A stretch of DNA of 64,000 nt from Ligustrum vulgare (GCA_963555705.1 OY743170.1:31013362-31077361), one strand, 5' to 3'; numbered from the stretch's first letter, positions 33,351 to 45,290 are shown. Translations and numbers: made by a program. Notes: generated by a model not told the origin, from the letters alone.

Positions 33351-34089
33351 ATTTAGAAAGCGCCACAATTAATGTTATTAGGGGCGAAAATTAAAGGTAA
33401 AATGCCCCTAAGGTTAGGAGATGCGGATTAGTGAATGCCCCTAATAATAAATAGGGGCGAATTGAGCACTAAAAATGCCCCTAATAATATGTATGCCACG
33501 TAGGATTATTATTTTCTTAATTCTATTAGGGACAATTAATTAAATGCCCCAATTAAATTCAAAAATATTAGGGACATTTAATTAAATGCCCTAATTAAAT
33601 TCAACATAGTAGGTACGCTTGTAAAAGTCTCTGTCATTAATTAAATCATAAATTAATATTAATTATAGAGACAGTTCTTTGTGCCCCTAAAACATTTAAA
33701 TTTAATTAAATAAATACTAAATTCAGCACCTATAATATATTATAAAAATAAATATTGAACATTCAATATAATTAAATATATTCAATGAAATAAAAATTGA
33801 AGAGTATATAAAATTTTTAATACCAGATATATAAATTTTAATCATATGTCAATTTATCCCGAAGAGTACATAATCAAACATCACACAAAATAAAAATGTA
33901 GATAATAATTAACAATAAGGTCATTAATTAATAGCATCAAAATCTCTCCTAAAAAGTGTATAAGAAAAATAATATATGCTAACTATTATCGTGTTGATTA
34001 TTCATCTGAATCGGAGGCATGAATTGTTGTATGAAGTTTGGATCATTGAGCATCTCTGTGAACTCTCCACGAGTGTAAGGCACTGATGG
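33351..34089. other. CACTA left subterminal region
   Basis: Carries GCCCCTAAT/ATTAGGGGC words to about 33620, likely transposase-binding sites, then AT-rich non-coding DNA. Confidence 0.6.
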
Positions 34090-35788
34090 TTACATGGGAG
34101 GATGATATGGTTGAGGATGGTAGAATTGGGATGATGAAGGATATTGATAAGGCAAAGAATGGGGATAAGACGAATAATGAAGAGAATGTGGAGTATGTTC
34201 AACAGGTGAATGTTGTTGCGAGAGTGAATGATGCTGAGAGGAAGATCTTTGTTGTGTAGGTGACTGGTGTTGGGATGGAGAATGCTGTGACTGTGAATTC
34301 AAAGACTGATTTTGAGAAGATGATCGGTGTTGGGATGGAGAGTGTTGAGGCTGTGAATTTGAAGACTGATGTGAAGATAAAACCATATGACATAACTCCT
34401 CTATCTCCTTTCGTTGTTGCTCATTAACCATGTGTTGTCTATCATACTTTATTTGCAAATCCAGAAAGCTAGACTCCAAAGAAGCATAATCTCGTCCTCT
34501 ACGTGATCTACGAATTGAAGATGTTGATTGAGTCTTTTGTACCCAAGGTACCATGTTTGGTGTCACACAGTCTTCATAACCACGAACTCTACCAGTAGTC
34601 TCAAAGCCCCTCTCTTTTACACAAGCTTGCAACCTGAGTTCTTGGGTCTCCTCTCCATGGGTGGTAGCAACAAGTTGTGTTAACTCTTGCGATATCTTAG
34701 CCTACAAAAATATATTTTATCTCTAAGTGTGTACTAGATAGGAATAAGAAATTAAAAAATATATATATTTCCTAAGAAAATAAAAGGCTTGCCCCCATTT
34801 GCTCAGATGCATTGTTAATCCAACTTTTTTGTTTGTCATTTCTCTTGTGAACCAAATTAAACGCCTCAATAGGATCGGGTGTATGATCATGTTTTTCCTC
34901 CTATTCAAATGAAATATATTGAATGAAGCAAAGAAAACATCTTCTATCCAATAGAAGACATAGATAAGCTATTTTCTGTATCAGTAAACTAATCATGAGT
35001 TACCATTTCTAACACCAAGTGCACAAATTATTTATATAACATGTATAACACATAACACATTTAACAAAAATTATTATCATTTACTTACAAATTCAGCTAG
35101 GTGTCGTACGAATCTTTTTGTCCCACCTGTGTGACTCATTTTGAGCTGTTTACGACTCTCAACATTCTTTTCAACCATATTCTATTATTCACAAAACAAT
35201 AAACAATACTCAATCACAATTAGAAACCACAAAAAAGGGAAAACTCTTATAGAAAGAACAAGAGAAGTAAGATTAATTACTTTATTTTTAGGATCGCTAT
35301 CCCAATAATTTACCATTTCTCGACATTTTTCACCATCCACACGACTATCTCCGCAGATGAAACGTAATGGTGAGCCAACATATGGAGTGTAATATTTTGT
35401 TTTCAACTCAACTCTATTGTTTCTAACCCTTTTGGATAGTCATTTTAATAGTGTATGTCGAATTTTGGGAATGTCAAGAATGTCTTCAGGACGTATCCTT
35501 GAAAAATAAAAACTGTGTTATACTGGTCAATTTAATGTTATAAATAACAGTTCAAAAGATTCAACATACTGATATCGTTTTCCACATTTTCTCCATATCA
35601 AGATCTTTGTGTGATCGCCAATCTATATGAGAAAGAGGTAGAAAGTTGTAGGTTCTAGCCAAACTACCCAAGAACCTCAATAACTTGGCATCTTTTGGGA
35701 CAATACATAGTCCATCCTTTGTGAACTCAATCTTTTCCTTGCCTGATTTACCCCATTTAGGTTTGACAGAATACTCAGAACTACTCAT
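34090..35788 (-). pseudogene. CACTA TnpA-like protein (Transposase_24 family)
   Basis: Exon-like pieces on minus: 35788-35585 (LLRFLGSLARTYNFLPLSHI), 35470-35290 (RIRPEDIL, KYYTPYVGSPLRFICGD, EMVNYWDSDPK), 35180-35085 (NVESRKQLKMSHTGGTKRF), 34905-34790 (DPIEAFNLVHKRNDKQKSWI) and 34700-34090. The last ends with a coiled stretch (DLQIKYDRQHMVNEQQRKE) and a Ser/Gln/His-rich tail of 90 residues. The KMPHTxGxKSF and EAF motifs are those of the plant En/Spm Transposase_24 family, thought to bind the subterminal repeats. An in-frame TGA near 35438 (LLK-stop-LSKRV) suggests it no longer works. Confidence 0.75.
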
Positions 35789-35890
35789 CTAAATAATTAG
35801 CAATGTAAAAGATAATGCAGAATGTATACCATCAATTCAAAATAAATAAGAATTTTAATTAAAAAAAAAAAAACTAAAGAACTTTACATT

Positions 35891-36648
35891 AAGGCAACCA
35901 TAACTGATGAGAATCCATGGAGTCAATCGAGTCAAAGTCAAACAGGTCAACCCTCTATCAGAATACCGGTGGGGCCCATGACAAGATCCAAGGCTAAAGA
36001 AGTCCAAGAGTCGATGGCAGGACTCATTTTCAAGCTCCGAAATCAAGTCCACATGGAAGAGAGCAAGATCGAGGTCAATTGCCTAAGTTTGGAAGATCTG
36101 GACATTTCGGTCGACCGAAAGTCCATCCGATCGACCGAAACTCTGCAGGATTTTTGAGGCATAGCTGCAGGCAGGTTCGGCTGACCTTCGTACGATCGAA
36201 ACTACCATTTCGGTCGACCATGTGTTCGACCGAAAGTCCCCAGAATAGAATAGCGGGGTTTTTTGTGCAATTTTGCAAACTTTCTTTTCTTTCAATTTGT
36301 ATATCTTCTTGTAAAGCCTTAAACCCTATATAGTTTTTTGAACATTGAAGAGCACTCCTTGAGAGTTTGAGAGGTAAAAATCCTTTCTTTATCTTGTAAC
36401 ATTTTCTTGGAATTTATTTCAACTTATATATTGAGGGCTTGTTCTTGTGTATTTGTTGATATTTATTCCACAAGTCTTGATATTTGTCTTAATCTCTCCA
36501 TTGGGCTAGGGTTAACTTTCCTTAGAATTTTGGTTAGGTTAAACTTGGGTCAAGATTTCTCATTTATTACCTATTTTAGCTTTCTTGGGTTGATACATTA
36601 TTGTTGTGGGAATTTTTGGTTTAATCACCAAAGGGGTTCGCATCAATA
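35891..36648 (+). mobile_element. Retroelement fragment (Gypsy pol end plus LTR) inside the CACTA
   Basis: ACATT occurs at 35886-35890 and 36649-36653, a possible target duplication. The insert begins with coding sequence of which IPVGPMTRSKAKEVQESMAG (35955-36015) resembles the C-terminal tail of plant Gypsy polyproteins. It continues into LTR-like DNA with four CGGTCGACCG-type words (36105-36240) and a CCCTATATAG TATA-like box near 36325. Neither a second LTR nor a polypurine tract was seen. Confidence 0.5.
36105..36245. promoter_or_regulatory. Paired TTTCGGTCGACCGAAA palindromic words
   Basis: Perfect word TTTCGGTCGACCGAAA near 36105-36120, a partner GATCGACCGAAA about 10 bp later, then after a gap a degenerate pair and TTTCGGTCGACCATG with TTCGACCGAAA (36212-36236). 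The layout matches that of family A LTRs, and a TATA-like box follows by about 90 bp. Confidence 0.55.
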
Positions 36649-36959
36649 ACATTGCAAATATAGAATAAAAACATGACCTATTCCAACACATAAAAATCCA
36701 ACCTCAAATTTAAAATTTTTTATTCTAAATTTATATAAGAACTCTATTATTCTATTTCATCATCACTCTCATTCGAGTTCACATTCTCAAAATCATTGTT
36801 ATTTGGGTCATCCTCTTCAAGGCAACGGTAATTTTTTGTTAACATATACACCATGAACATCAGTTCTGATCTGTACTTCTTCATTATCTAGATTGGGATC
36901 ATCAAGATTTGGTGTGGCATAGTAATCATCTATATCGACTCCATCATCATCCTCCATTA

Positions 36960-39900
36960 CATCATAGAAGTCTCTCGACTTTGTTTTTATTGCAACACTT
37001 CAATCTGGTTCTTTTGGGTCTGCAACATAAAAAACTTGAATAGATTGTGATGCTAATATAAACTTGTCAATATTTTGTGCCACCCGATTGAAATTCACCA
37101 AGCTGAAACTATGCTGGTCAGTTCTCTTTCCAGAATTATCTACCCAATCACACTCAAATAAAACCACTTTACCCGCTTGATCATCACTTTCTCCAGGAAA
37201 CATATAATTAAGCTCATAAATATTCTTCAAGACACCATAGTAGTCGACATTACCGGTAATTGGATTACAATCTCTTACACTTGAGTAACTTGAGGTTTCA
37301 GCATTCACAAAGATGCCACAATTTTGATTTTTGTATCTTTCATCTACTGATTTAATTTGAAACCTAAAACCATTGATAACATACTTCTTATACTGCTTCA
37401 ACGTCCTATTTGGACCCTTTGCTAATAGAAGTAGGTCTTTTGAAATTGATGAGTCACCAATGGCATGAAGATCATTTACCTAAAGCCAATATAACTTTGT
37501 CATTACTTTTTTGGGACAAAAATGAAAATAAGAATCACTATCATGACTTCATATTCAACAAATAGGGTACTTACGTGGTCTCTAAACCAAGTAGGGAATT
37601 CTTTATTTCTCAAAACCTCTACTTCCCGAATGGTTTTCCTACGATGAATTTTCCGTAGCTCTCCCAACCTTTTACTACACAAGTCAAAATAAGATAAATT
37701 AATTCGTAGTTTGAATCATCGAAAGTTAAAATATATAATCGATATTAAACAGAACGGTCGTACTCTAGAAAAGGAGCTACTTCATTGCAGTTGAATAAGA
37801 CATGAGTTTGACATTGTTCCCAAACTTTTTTTTCAAGATCAATCTCTGTACATTTTCCTAAATGATGAGCCGATTTTGCAAATATTGATAGGCCTCCAAT
37901 GACATCACGAGGCAAAGAGATATCAGCATTAAGAAAACATCGATTACGACGACTCTCAACTCCTTTTAGGTACATTGAACAAAATGATACACACTCTTCT
38001 GCAAGATATCCTACTGCAATACTTCCTTCTGGATAACTTTTGTTGTGAACATATCTTTTCAGTGTTTGCAAATACCTTTGCATAATGTAAAAATAAAAGG
38101 ATTAATAAAAAATAAAAATATAGAAATACTAAAACTGATGTGAACAAATATTTTATTACCTTTCAATGGGATACATCCAACGATATTGAACTAGTCTAGC
38201 AATGGCAGCTTTATCGGCTAAATGAATGATTAAATGAACAAACACAGTGAAGAAGGAAGGTGAGAACATTTTCTCCATTTGACATAAGGATAATATCACC
38301 CTTGATTTTAGTTGGTTGATCAATGCAACAGATTGTTTTTTACTACACAGTCGTCTAAAGATTGCACACAACTCAAGCAACACAAGGGTGACGGGTCTAG
38401 GTAAAACTCGTCGGATTGCAAGTGGGACCAAGTTTTGCATAATTACATGATGCTCATGACTTTTCAAACCTTGTACCTTTTTTTCCTTCACATCCACACA
38501 CCGAGGAATATTAGTCGAGTATCCATCAGGAACATGCACATTCGACAACACTTTGCAGAACAACATTTTATCTTCATTGGTCATGAAGTATATTGTTGGA
38601 GGTATGTATGTACGATTTTCTTCACAAACAGGCTGGAGTGCTTTTCTTATTTTCAAAATTTCCAAGTCGGCTCGAGCTTCAAGTCCATCTTTTCCCTTTT
38701 TTGAGATACCAAGTAGTGTCCCTAAATTATTCTCACTTACATTTTTCTCCAAATACATCACATCAATATTATGTCGTATCAAAAGATGTTGCCAATAAGG
38801 TAAAATGAAAAATATACTTTTCTTCTTCCATGGTCCAGTAACTCTCAGTTCTCTTATGGCATTAGAAGTCCTTCGCTTTCTTTGTCCAATAACAGGCTCT
38901 GTAGTCGGCGTTTTACCAAATGTGAATCTCAAAAATTGGATAACTATCTTAAACACTCTATTCCAGACAACGAATTGGGTGCTAGATCTTTCTCATGTTT
39001 TCCATTAAACAAGTTTAAATCATTTCGAAATCTGTGTGTAATGGGTAAAAATCGTCAATGACCTAAATATCCTTGCTTTTTACAATTGGGTAATCGCACT
39101 GAACATGTTTGGTGGTTACAATGCGGACATGCAAGCTTTCCCGATGTACTCCATCCGGACAGGTTAGCATATACAGGTAAGTCATTAATAGTCCACAAAA
39201 CAGCTGCTCTCATATTGAATGTTTGATTAGAAAACACATCATACGTGCTTGTGCCTACCTCCCACAACCGTTTTAACTCATCAATCAATGGTTGCATAAA
39301 CACGTCAATGTCATTTCCAGGTTCACGAGGTCCTTAAATTAACAAAGACATAAACAAATGAGGTTGCTTCATACACATCCACGGAGGAAAATTATAAACT
39401 GAGATTATGACAGGCCAAGTGCTATGTTTACTACTCATGTTTGAAAACGGATTGAACCCATCACATGCAAGTCCTAAACGAACATTTCAAATTTCTGAAG
39501 CAAAATCAGGGTATGAAGAATCTAAATGTTTCCGAGCTGGATAATCAGCTAGATGCCTCATGAATCCGTCATTTTTACAACATGTTGAATGCCATCTCAT
39601 ATATTCTGTTGTATACTTTGACATATACAACCTCTTCAATCTTGGAATTAGTGGAAAATAGCGCAGTACCTTGGCTGATACTTGCTTGCTTAAACCATCA
39701 TTGCCTTTATCGACTTTGTATCTTGAAGCACCACAACGTGAGCACACATTCATTTGCGATATATCTTTCCAGAATAACATACAGTCATTCGGGCAAGCAC
39801 CAATCTTTTCATAACTTAGACCCAAATCATCAATAATTTTTTTGGCTTGCTCAGTTGACTTTGGCATACAATTTCCTTCAGGCAACATATCTTTAAATGC

Positions 39901-40466
39901 CTTCAGAAACATTGAGAAAGTTGTATTGGCCACATTTCCTAAACACTTGATATGGTACATTTCACAATTGCATCCAATTTCTTATATTTACTACTAGAAT
40001 ACATTTCCTTATTGGCTTCACCCAACCTGTAAAAACGTTCTACCTCAGAAGTTTGACCTTCAAAAATAGGACACTGACTTGATGAACTAACACTTTGTCC
40101 CATCAAGGGTTGCACAAATGTTTCATTGAGGAATTCATGCATTTCACCTCCCCCTTCTTCATTATTAATATCCATTTGCATATTATCAAACAAACCAATA
40201 TAAGGATCATCTTCATTAGCCTGATCTATATATGGTTCTCCATGATGTGTCCAACGAGCCGTCATATAAAGGGGATCCATTCCATCCCAAAGAAGATGAC
40301 CTCCAACGGTAATTCTATCATTGAAATAACAGTTGTAACATTTCTTACAAGGGCATATGATCTTATCTTTTCGAGCAGATATGGCAAAAGCCTCATTCAA
40401 AAATAATTCCAACTTATCTCTATATTCATCCGATATACGATCTAGGTTTACCCAACTTTTATCCAT
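36960..40466 (-). pseudogene. CACTA TnpD-like transposase (tnp2)
   Basis: Domains in order on minus: transposase-associated domain (40466 onward, MDKSWVNL, KDKIICPCKKC); tnp2 core (39960-38160: ACPNDCMLFW, KYTTEYMRWHSTC, NVRLGLACDGFNPF, GNDIDVFMQPLIDELK, WKKKSIFFILPYW); DUF4218 (HHVIMQNLVPLAIRRVLP, FVHLIIHLADKA, VQYRWMYPIER); DUF4216 (37401-37000: KKYVINGFRF, DYYGVLKNIYELNY, VVLFECDW). An intron at 38159-38076 has GT-AG ends and splices IE(R) to YLQTL. In-frame stops occur at 39487-39489, near 39335, at 39055-39057 and at the DUF4216 end (W to stop). The enzyme cuts and joins element ends; this copy cannot be made intact. Confidence 0.85.
38076..38159 (-). other. Intron in CACTA transposase
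   Basis: GTAATAAAA at the donor and ATGCAAAG at the acceptor. Removal restores the conserved MYPIER-YLQTLK reading. Confidence 0.7.
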
Positions 40467-42295
40467 TGTTTTATGTACTGCAGAAAACTACACATCGCAC
40501 AGTAACTTTAACATTTTTTTCTTTCCCATCACACATTTTTATAATATACATGTTTGGACGTAAACTAAAGGCCCTAAGGAAATTATCAAAGTACAAAAAG
40601 AAGGAAGTACTTGAACGGCATAACATTCACGACTCACAATAACCATATAAGAAAATCAATATCTTTATCACAAACATGCAAATAAATGTACATAAAATAG
40701 AAAACATATCTATATATATATCCTCATATACGTAATGGCAAACATGTTTCTCCATCCAACTTATCGATCAAATAGAATTAAGTAGAATTATGAAGACTGA
40801 AAAATAAATAATGACATTTATTGTACCTTCAACAGTAACAACTATGCAACCAAAACCAATAGCTCGTTCAAAATTCAACACACGCCTACACAACAAATAA
40901 TTTTTTTTTTCAGTTGTAACTAACAAATAAGTTGAAAACTATTAAAAATGTATATTGTATTTGACCAGCAGACCAATAAGCAATAAAGCTAGTAAATGAG
41001 TTATAAATATGAATTTCGATTCCACGAATTAATAAATCAGGTTCCATATTGGAAGTGTAAAGAAGCACATGCGAACATGTCTCCAAGAAAGGCATTAATT
41101 CTAGTTTACTTATACTATGTAATTCAGGACTTCAAATTGACGAGTTATGTAAAATATAATAAAATATGAAGAAGATAATGTAAATCAATGTACCATCACC
41201 ATAAAAGGAAATGAAAAATGTGGGGGGAGTAACGTGATACGTCGGTAAATCTTATGTTAATCACCATGAGTACTATATTAGTTTTGTGCAATGCATATTT
41301 CTTGCACATTTCTTTTCCAAGCAACTGTCGATTCACTAAAAATATTAAATACTCCTAATAAAATTAAATGCAGGTGAAGTGGTAAACTCCCTTGAAAGTG
41401 AAGTGACAAGACACCATCCCTTGATTATAGCTTAAGAAATGGGTATGAATATTTACAAGTTTTAGCTTCCACAATACCAACACTTATGTTAAAGAATCCC
41501 TCAAACCAATCAAGCAGAATCATCAAAAACCAGGAAATTTTTAGTAATGTTGATGGTAGAACAAGTTTCAAACACCTTGAGGACTTGAAAGTAACAGAAG
41601 GAACTAACGGAATTCAAGGAATAAATCAAGCACTTCATTAACACGAACAAAGAAAAGGCTCTGAAAATATAATCCAATTAGCCAACTATTCATAAAACTG
41701 ATGAACATGTCAATCAACTCTAAAACATACTAAAACCCACAACTCAAAGGTCAAATCATATATTAGAACAAATCCCTTCTAATATATATGCAAGAATTTG
41801 AAATACATAGATTATATATAAGAACAACAGCGACCTTTCAAAATAATAGCTTATGCTTTCCTCCCAAACACCAAAAAAATTTTAAAAAATAAAAATTGTA
41901 GTTACCTGCTGTGTATTGTGATTTCTTACGCCCTAAACTTTCTCTGCAATGAATGAAACGTGTTAAAGATCGTGGTTTGGTGGAGATGGCGTGGAGGTAG
42001 ATATTGACGGTGGTTCGGTGGAGTATGAGGAAGGGATTTGAGAGGCTGAGATGCTGCTGGTTCAATTGGAATAATAGTAGAAGCAATTAGGGATTCTCAT
42101 GCTCCTGACTCGTTTGTTGTGGCGGCTAAAATCCAAAATAAGTTGCTTTGTATTTAATTATTTTATTTAATATATATATATATATATATACCTACGGAAT
42201 TCCACCAACAAATATTGCATAGGAATATCCATCAATAATTTAATTTTATCGTTTAAGAATAATAAGAAAATGTAACCCCTTTCTCTTTGTTGTTT
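40467..42295. other. 5' flank of CACTA transposase gene
   Basis: AT-rich, non-coding apart from short frames. On the minus strand it would hold the promoter and leader of the TnpD-like gene. I see no convincing TATA box or further exon. Confidence 0.4.
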
Positions 42296-43132
42296 TGAGG
42301 TCGTTTTCTGTTTTTATTTTCGAAAACGCGTTCTCTTTACCATTTTCGAAAACGCATTTTGGAAAACAAAAAAAAAATTTGTACACAAAATGGAAAACGC
42401 TCGAAACATCGTTTTGGGCGTTTTGTGTGTATTTCGACAAAAAATGTCCAAAACGCGGAAAACGCGTTTTGGGAAATAATTTTTTTTTTTTTTTTTTTTT
42501 ATAGAATTATCTTAACTTAGAACTAAGCTTAATATAAAGTTTTTATTTTTTTTATTATTTTTTTTAGAATTATCCTAACTTGGAACTAAGCCTAAATAAA
42601 TTTTTTTTTTTTTTTTTTTTAGAATTATCCTAATTTGAAACTTAGTTTAAATAAAATTTTATTGAATTCAATATCAACATTACAAAAAAAAAATTAAATG
42701 AGAATTCTTGTTTTTATATTTCAAAAAATGCAATGATAAATGGATTCAGGTGGTTTTGAAAGAACTTGCATTTTCTGGATTTTAATAGAAGTAGAGCTTT
42801 CTCAAGTCCCGAACCGACCAAGCTGTGTTAATATAGACTCTTAATGCTCACATTAGTGTGTTGCATGTAACCATATTTTTAGTGTATTTTGAAAGGAAAT
42901 TTGAGTTGGAGTTAGTAGTATTCTGCAAGCAAATTAATTAAAAATAGTTTAAATAGTGTTCTGCAAAATTTCAAACAGAATGTGTTTTCTAGCTTTTCAT
43001 TTTCAAAAATAATTTTCAGAAATGACAAACCAAACGCGTTTTCAGCAAATTTGAAAACAAAAATGAAAACACAAAATACAAAACATTTTCGAAAATGAAA
43101 ATATAAAATAAAATACAAACAGAACGCCACCT
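42296..43132. mobile_element. TIR-bearing insert inside the CACTA
   Basis: The left edge has GGTCGTTTTCTGTTTTTATTTT and the right edge, inverted, GGCGTTCTGTTTGTATTTT. Around both are repeats of AAACGCGTTTTC and TTTTCGAAAA in both orientations. This looks like a MITE or other small DNA transposon. A target duplication was not identified and the edges are approximate. Confidence 0.4.
42500..42665. repeat. Three-copy minisatellite
   Basis: Three units of roughly 60 bp, each with AGAATTATCCTAACTT then AACTAAGCCTAAATAAA-like text and a poly-T run. Confidence 0.7.
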
Positions 43133-43329
43133 AAGTATTTTTTTTTTTTTTTTTGTGGGAAAATTTTGTAGGACATTCATGGTTGATGGCACACATTCTA
43201 GTATTAAAAAACAAAATATTTTTCTATATAATCACTAGAAAAGTCCTTAATTATAAGAGTTGGAGGGGGTTTTAATGACTTGTTTTTAAAAGCTTTAATT
43301 TTTATTAAAATAAAATAATAAATTCGTGT

Positions 43330-43625
43330 TTTTTAGAGGCCTTTTTTTTTTTGGCCCCTAATTATAAGAAGTGTCACGTAGACAAATTTTTGGCGCCAAT
43401 TTTCCCTCTCATGGGAGAAAAATTTCGGGAAAATATTGGGGGCATTTTTATCCGCCTTAATTAATGTCAATCGATGCCAAATATATTTCCGCCCCTAATT
43501 AATTTTCGGGAAAATAATAGGGGCATTTTTAACCGTCCTAATTAATGTTAATAGAGGCCAAACATATTTTCGCCCCTAATTAATTATTAATAGGGGCGTA
43601 TTACTTATTTTGCCCCAAATTTGGT
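43330..43625. other. CACTA right subterminal repeats
   Basis: Words GCCCCTAATTA and TAATAGGGGC alternate in orientation. Two near-identical blocks, each with TTTCGGGAAAATA then GGGGCATTTTTA, start near 43422 and 43502, offset by about 80 bp. Confidence 0.65.
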
Positions 43626-43653
43626 GCCCCTAATACTCTCAAATTTAGTAGTG
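43626..43653. repeat. CACTA terminal inverted repeat (right)
   Basis: Inverted match of 33323-33350, followed by the ATT duplication. Confidence 0.85.
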
Positions 43654-43656
43654 ATT

Positions 43657-44790
43657 TTAGATGCCAAAACAATTATTTGTGGAGGTGCATGAAGGAATAT
43701 GTGGACCTCACCAAGCAAGTCAAAAGATGAGATGGTTGATAATTAGAAGTGAGTATTTTTGGCAAAAAAAAAAAATGGGCGAATTGTGCGTCCAGTATGC
43801 TAAAAGTTGTTTAGCATGTCAAAAACATGGACCAACTTAAAGAGTGCTAGTAAAGGAAATTACATCAATCATTGAATATTCTCCGTTTAGGGGATGAGCG
43901 ATAGCCTGATAGGGAAAATATGTCCTCCTCGTCCAAGCAACAAACATTTACCATAGTAGCCACATATTTCTTCACCAAATGGGTTGAGGTCATTCCTTTA
44001 AATGAAATCTCTCAAGAAAGTGTCATAAAATTTATCCATATCACATAATTTATAAGTTTGGAATACCAAAAACCTTAATGGTGGATCATGAAATGTCTTT
44101 GAATGGAGATCAAGTCGAATAGTTTTCAGACGACTTGGTATTAAGTTAGTAAACTCAACACCTTATTAGGCTCAATCAAATGGTCAGGCTGAATCTTCAA
44201 ATAAGATTCTTAAGAGCATTATAAGATTAAAAGGCTAGAAATTAGCATAAATGTTTAATCAATGCTCTATAGACTTATAGAACGTCTTCTCATTCAACCA
44301 CAATGAGTCACCCCCATTCCGACTCATTTATGGGAAAAAGGTAGTATTGCCTATGGAAATCAATGTGCAATCAATCAGAGTAGTTTTACAAAATAACTTG
44401 AACAATGAACAATATATAGAAGTCATAGCCCGAAATTTGTTATTATTGGACGAATTAAAGTTGGGCGTCTTATATATACTATAAGTTTAGAAACAATAAA
44501 TAGCTAAATATTGTAACAAAAATGTTATAGCCAAGTCTTTTACTTTGTGTGAATTAGTTTGGAAGAAAATACTCCCTTTAGATAGCAAAGATCCAAATTA
44601 TGGAAAATGATCATCCAACTGGGAAGCAACATATAGGGTAAGAAGTATATTACCTAATGTAACTTACTACTTAGAAGATTTAGATGAAACAAAATACATG
44701 AGATCTATTTATGGAAAGAACTTAAAAAAGTATGTTCCTCTAGTATGGGAAGATGAACAAATAAGTATTGATAATACAAGCGATTAGAGG
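43657..44790 (+). pseudogene. Gypsy integrase, zinc finger rest and core
   Basis: HEGICGPHQ-like text near 43687 and CVQYAKSCLACQKHG near 43785-43830 complete the H2C2 zinc finger begun before the CACTA element. The core follows: TIVATYFFTKWVEVIPL near 43950-44000, KFGIPKTLMVDHEMS near 44055-44095 and TPYxAQSNGQAESSNK near 44160-44205 (catalytic Asp, Asp and Glu positions). Further on are LWKKILPL-like and YLEDLDETKYM segments of the C-terminal part. Stops and frameshifts are frequent. It would join the cDNA to the target. Confidence 0.75.
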
Positions 44791-44859
44791 TATATATTAA
44801 TAGGAGATTAAACTGAGTGCTTTTTATAAATAGACAAAAATACATTGAATCATATTCAA

Positions 44860-45290
44860 TGAGCATACAATTAAGGTTGTCTTCGTCCTATTCTATTTCT
44901 TCTACTAAAATGCAAGTTATGGGATGACATTGTCCAATCCTAACTTTTCTACAATAGACTGCATTTGGTCTCTCAACTTCAACAAATTAGAATAAAGGTT
45001 TTGCATCAGCAGCAGCGTACTCTTCCATGAATGCATCTGAATCATCCACTTGAACTTCTGCATAGCGGGCCATTAAATATTTACCTCGTTCTATCTCTTG
45101 TGAAGCATTATGCTTCTTGGCTGCCACCCTTATCTCCCAGTCATCCATTTAAGCATGAAGCTTCCTTATTTCAACTTTCAGACTCATTAAATAAGAATCT
45201 TCATTCACAACTTCAGCCGAAATATCATTCAAAATGGATTAAACATTATCCATCTTAACAATCAAAGACTTATTTTTTGTAGGCAAATCA
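44860..45290 (-). pseudogene. Antisense open region 3' of Gypsy pol
   Basis: Read on minus, 45245-45000 gives a nearly continuous frame with SILNDISAEVVNEDSYLMSL, VEIRKLHA, DDWEIRVAAKKHNASQEIER and YAEVQVDDSDAFMEEYAAAD, broken by about two stops. It is acidic and helical in character. Some plant Gypsy lineages of the Tat group carry an antisense ORF between pol and the 3' LTR, which fits the position. I do not recognise the protein itself. Confidence 0.35.

Larger units (their letters stand above)
33323..43653 (-). mobile_element. 10.3-kb CACTA (En/Spm) transposon
   Basis: The termini CACTACTAAAATTGAGAG (left) and CACTACTAAATTTGAGAG (right, inverted) form a terminal inverted repeat of about 28 bp with few mismatches, flanked by ATT on both sides. 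Subterminal zones (33345-33620 and 43330-43635) carry many GCCCCTAAT/ATTAGGGGC words in both orientations. Two minus-strand gene sets are inside: a TnpA-like protein with the Transposase_24 motifs (34090-35788) and a TnpD-like transposase (36960-40466). Both have stops. A retroelement fragment lies between them and a TIR-bearing insert lies at 42296-43132. Confidence 0.9.
21440..45290 (+). mobile_element. Plus-strand Gypsy element split by a Copia and a CACTA insertion
   Basis: Pieces in order on plus: leader hairpins (21467-21536), gag (21796-22600), protease (24330-24650), then a Copia-derived insertion (24832-31422), reverse transcriptase (31680-32390), RNase H (32520-33082), integrase zinc finger start (to 33322), then a CACTA insertion (33323-43653), and integrase rest and core (43657-44790). 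The insertion junctions restore the Gypsy reading: the gap at 33322/43657 falls inside the integrase zinc-binding region. Domain order gag-PR-RT-RH-IN is that of Ty3/Gypsy. Every domain carries stops. Boundaries of the outer element are uncertain. Confidence 0.75.

Noticed and set aside
34199..34393. Second minus-strand frame across the TnpA-like C-terminus
   Set aside because: It is a shadow of the Ser/Gln/His-rich repeats read in another frame.
35969..36157. Host gene starting MGPMTRSKAKE
   Set aside because: The motif is typical of a Gypsy polyprotein tail and LTR-like DNA follows at once.
42481..42500. Poly-T run as a terminator
   Set aside because: It is part of a three-unit AT-rich minisatellite inside a transposon, with no RNA gene next to it.
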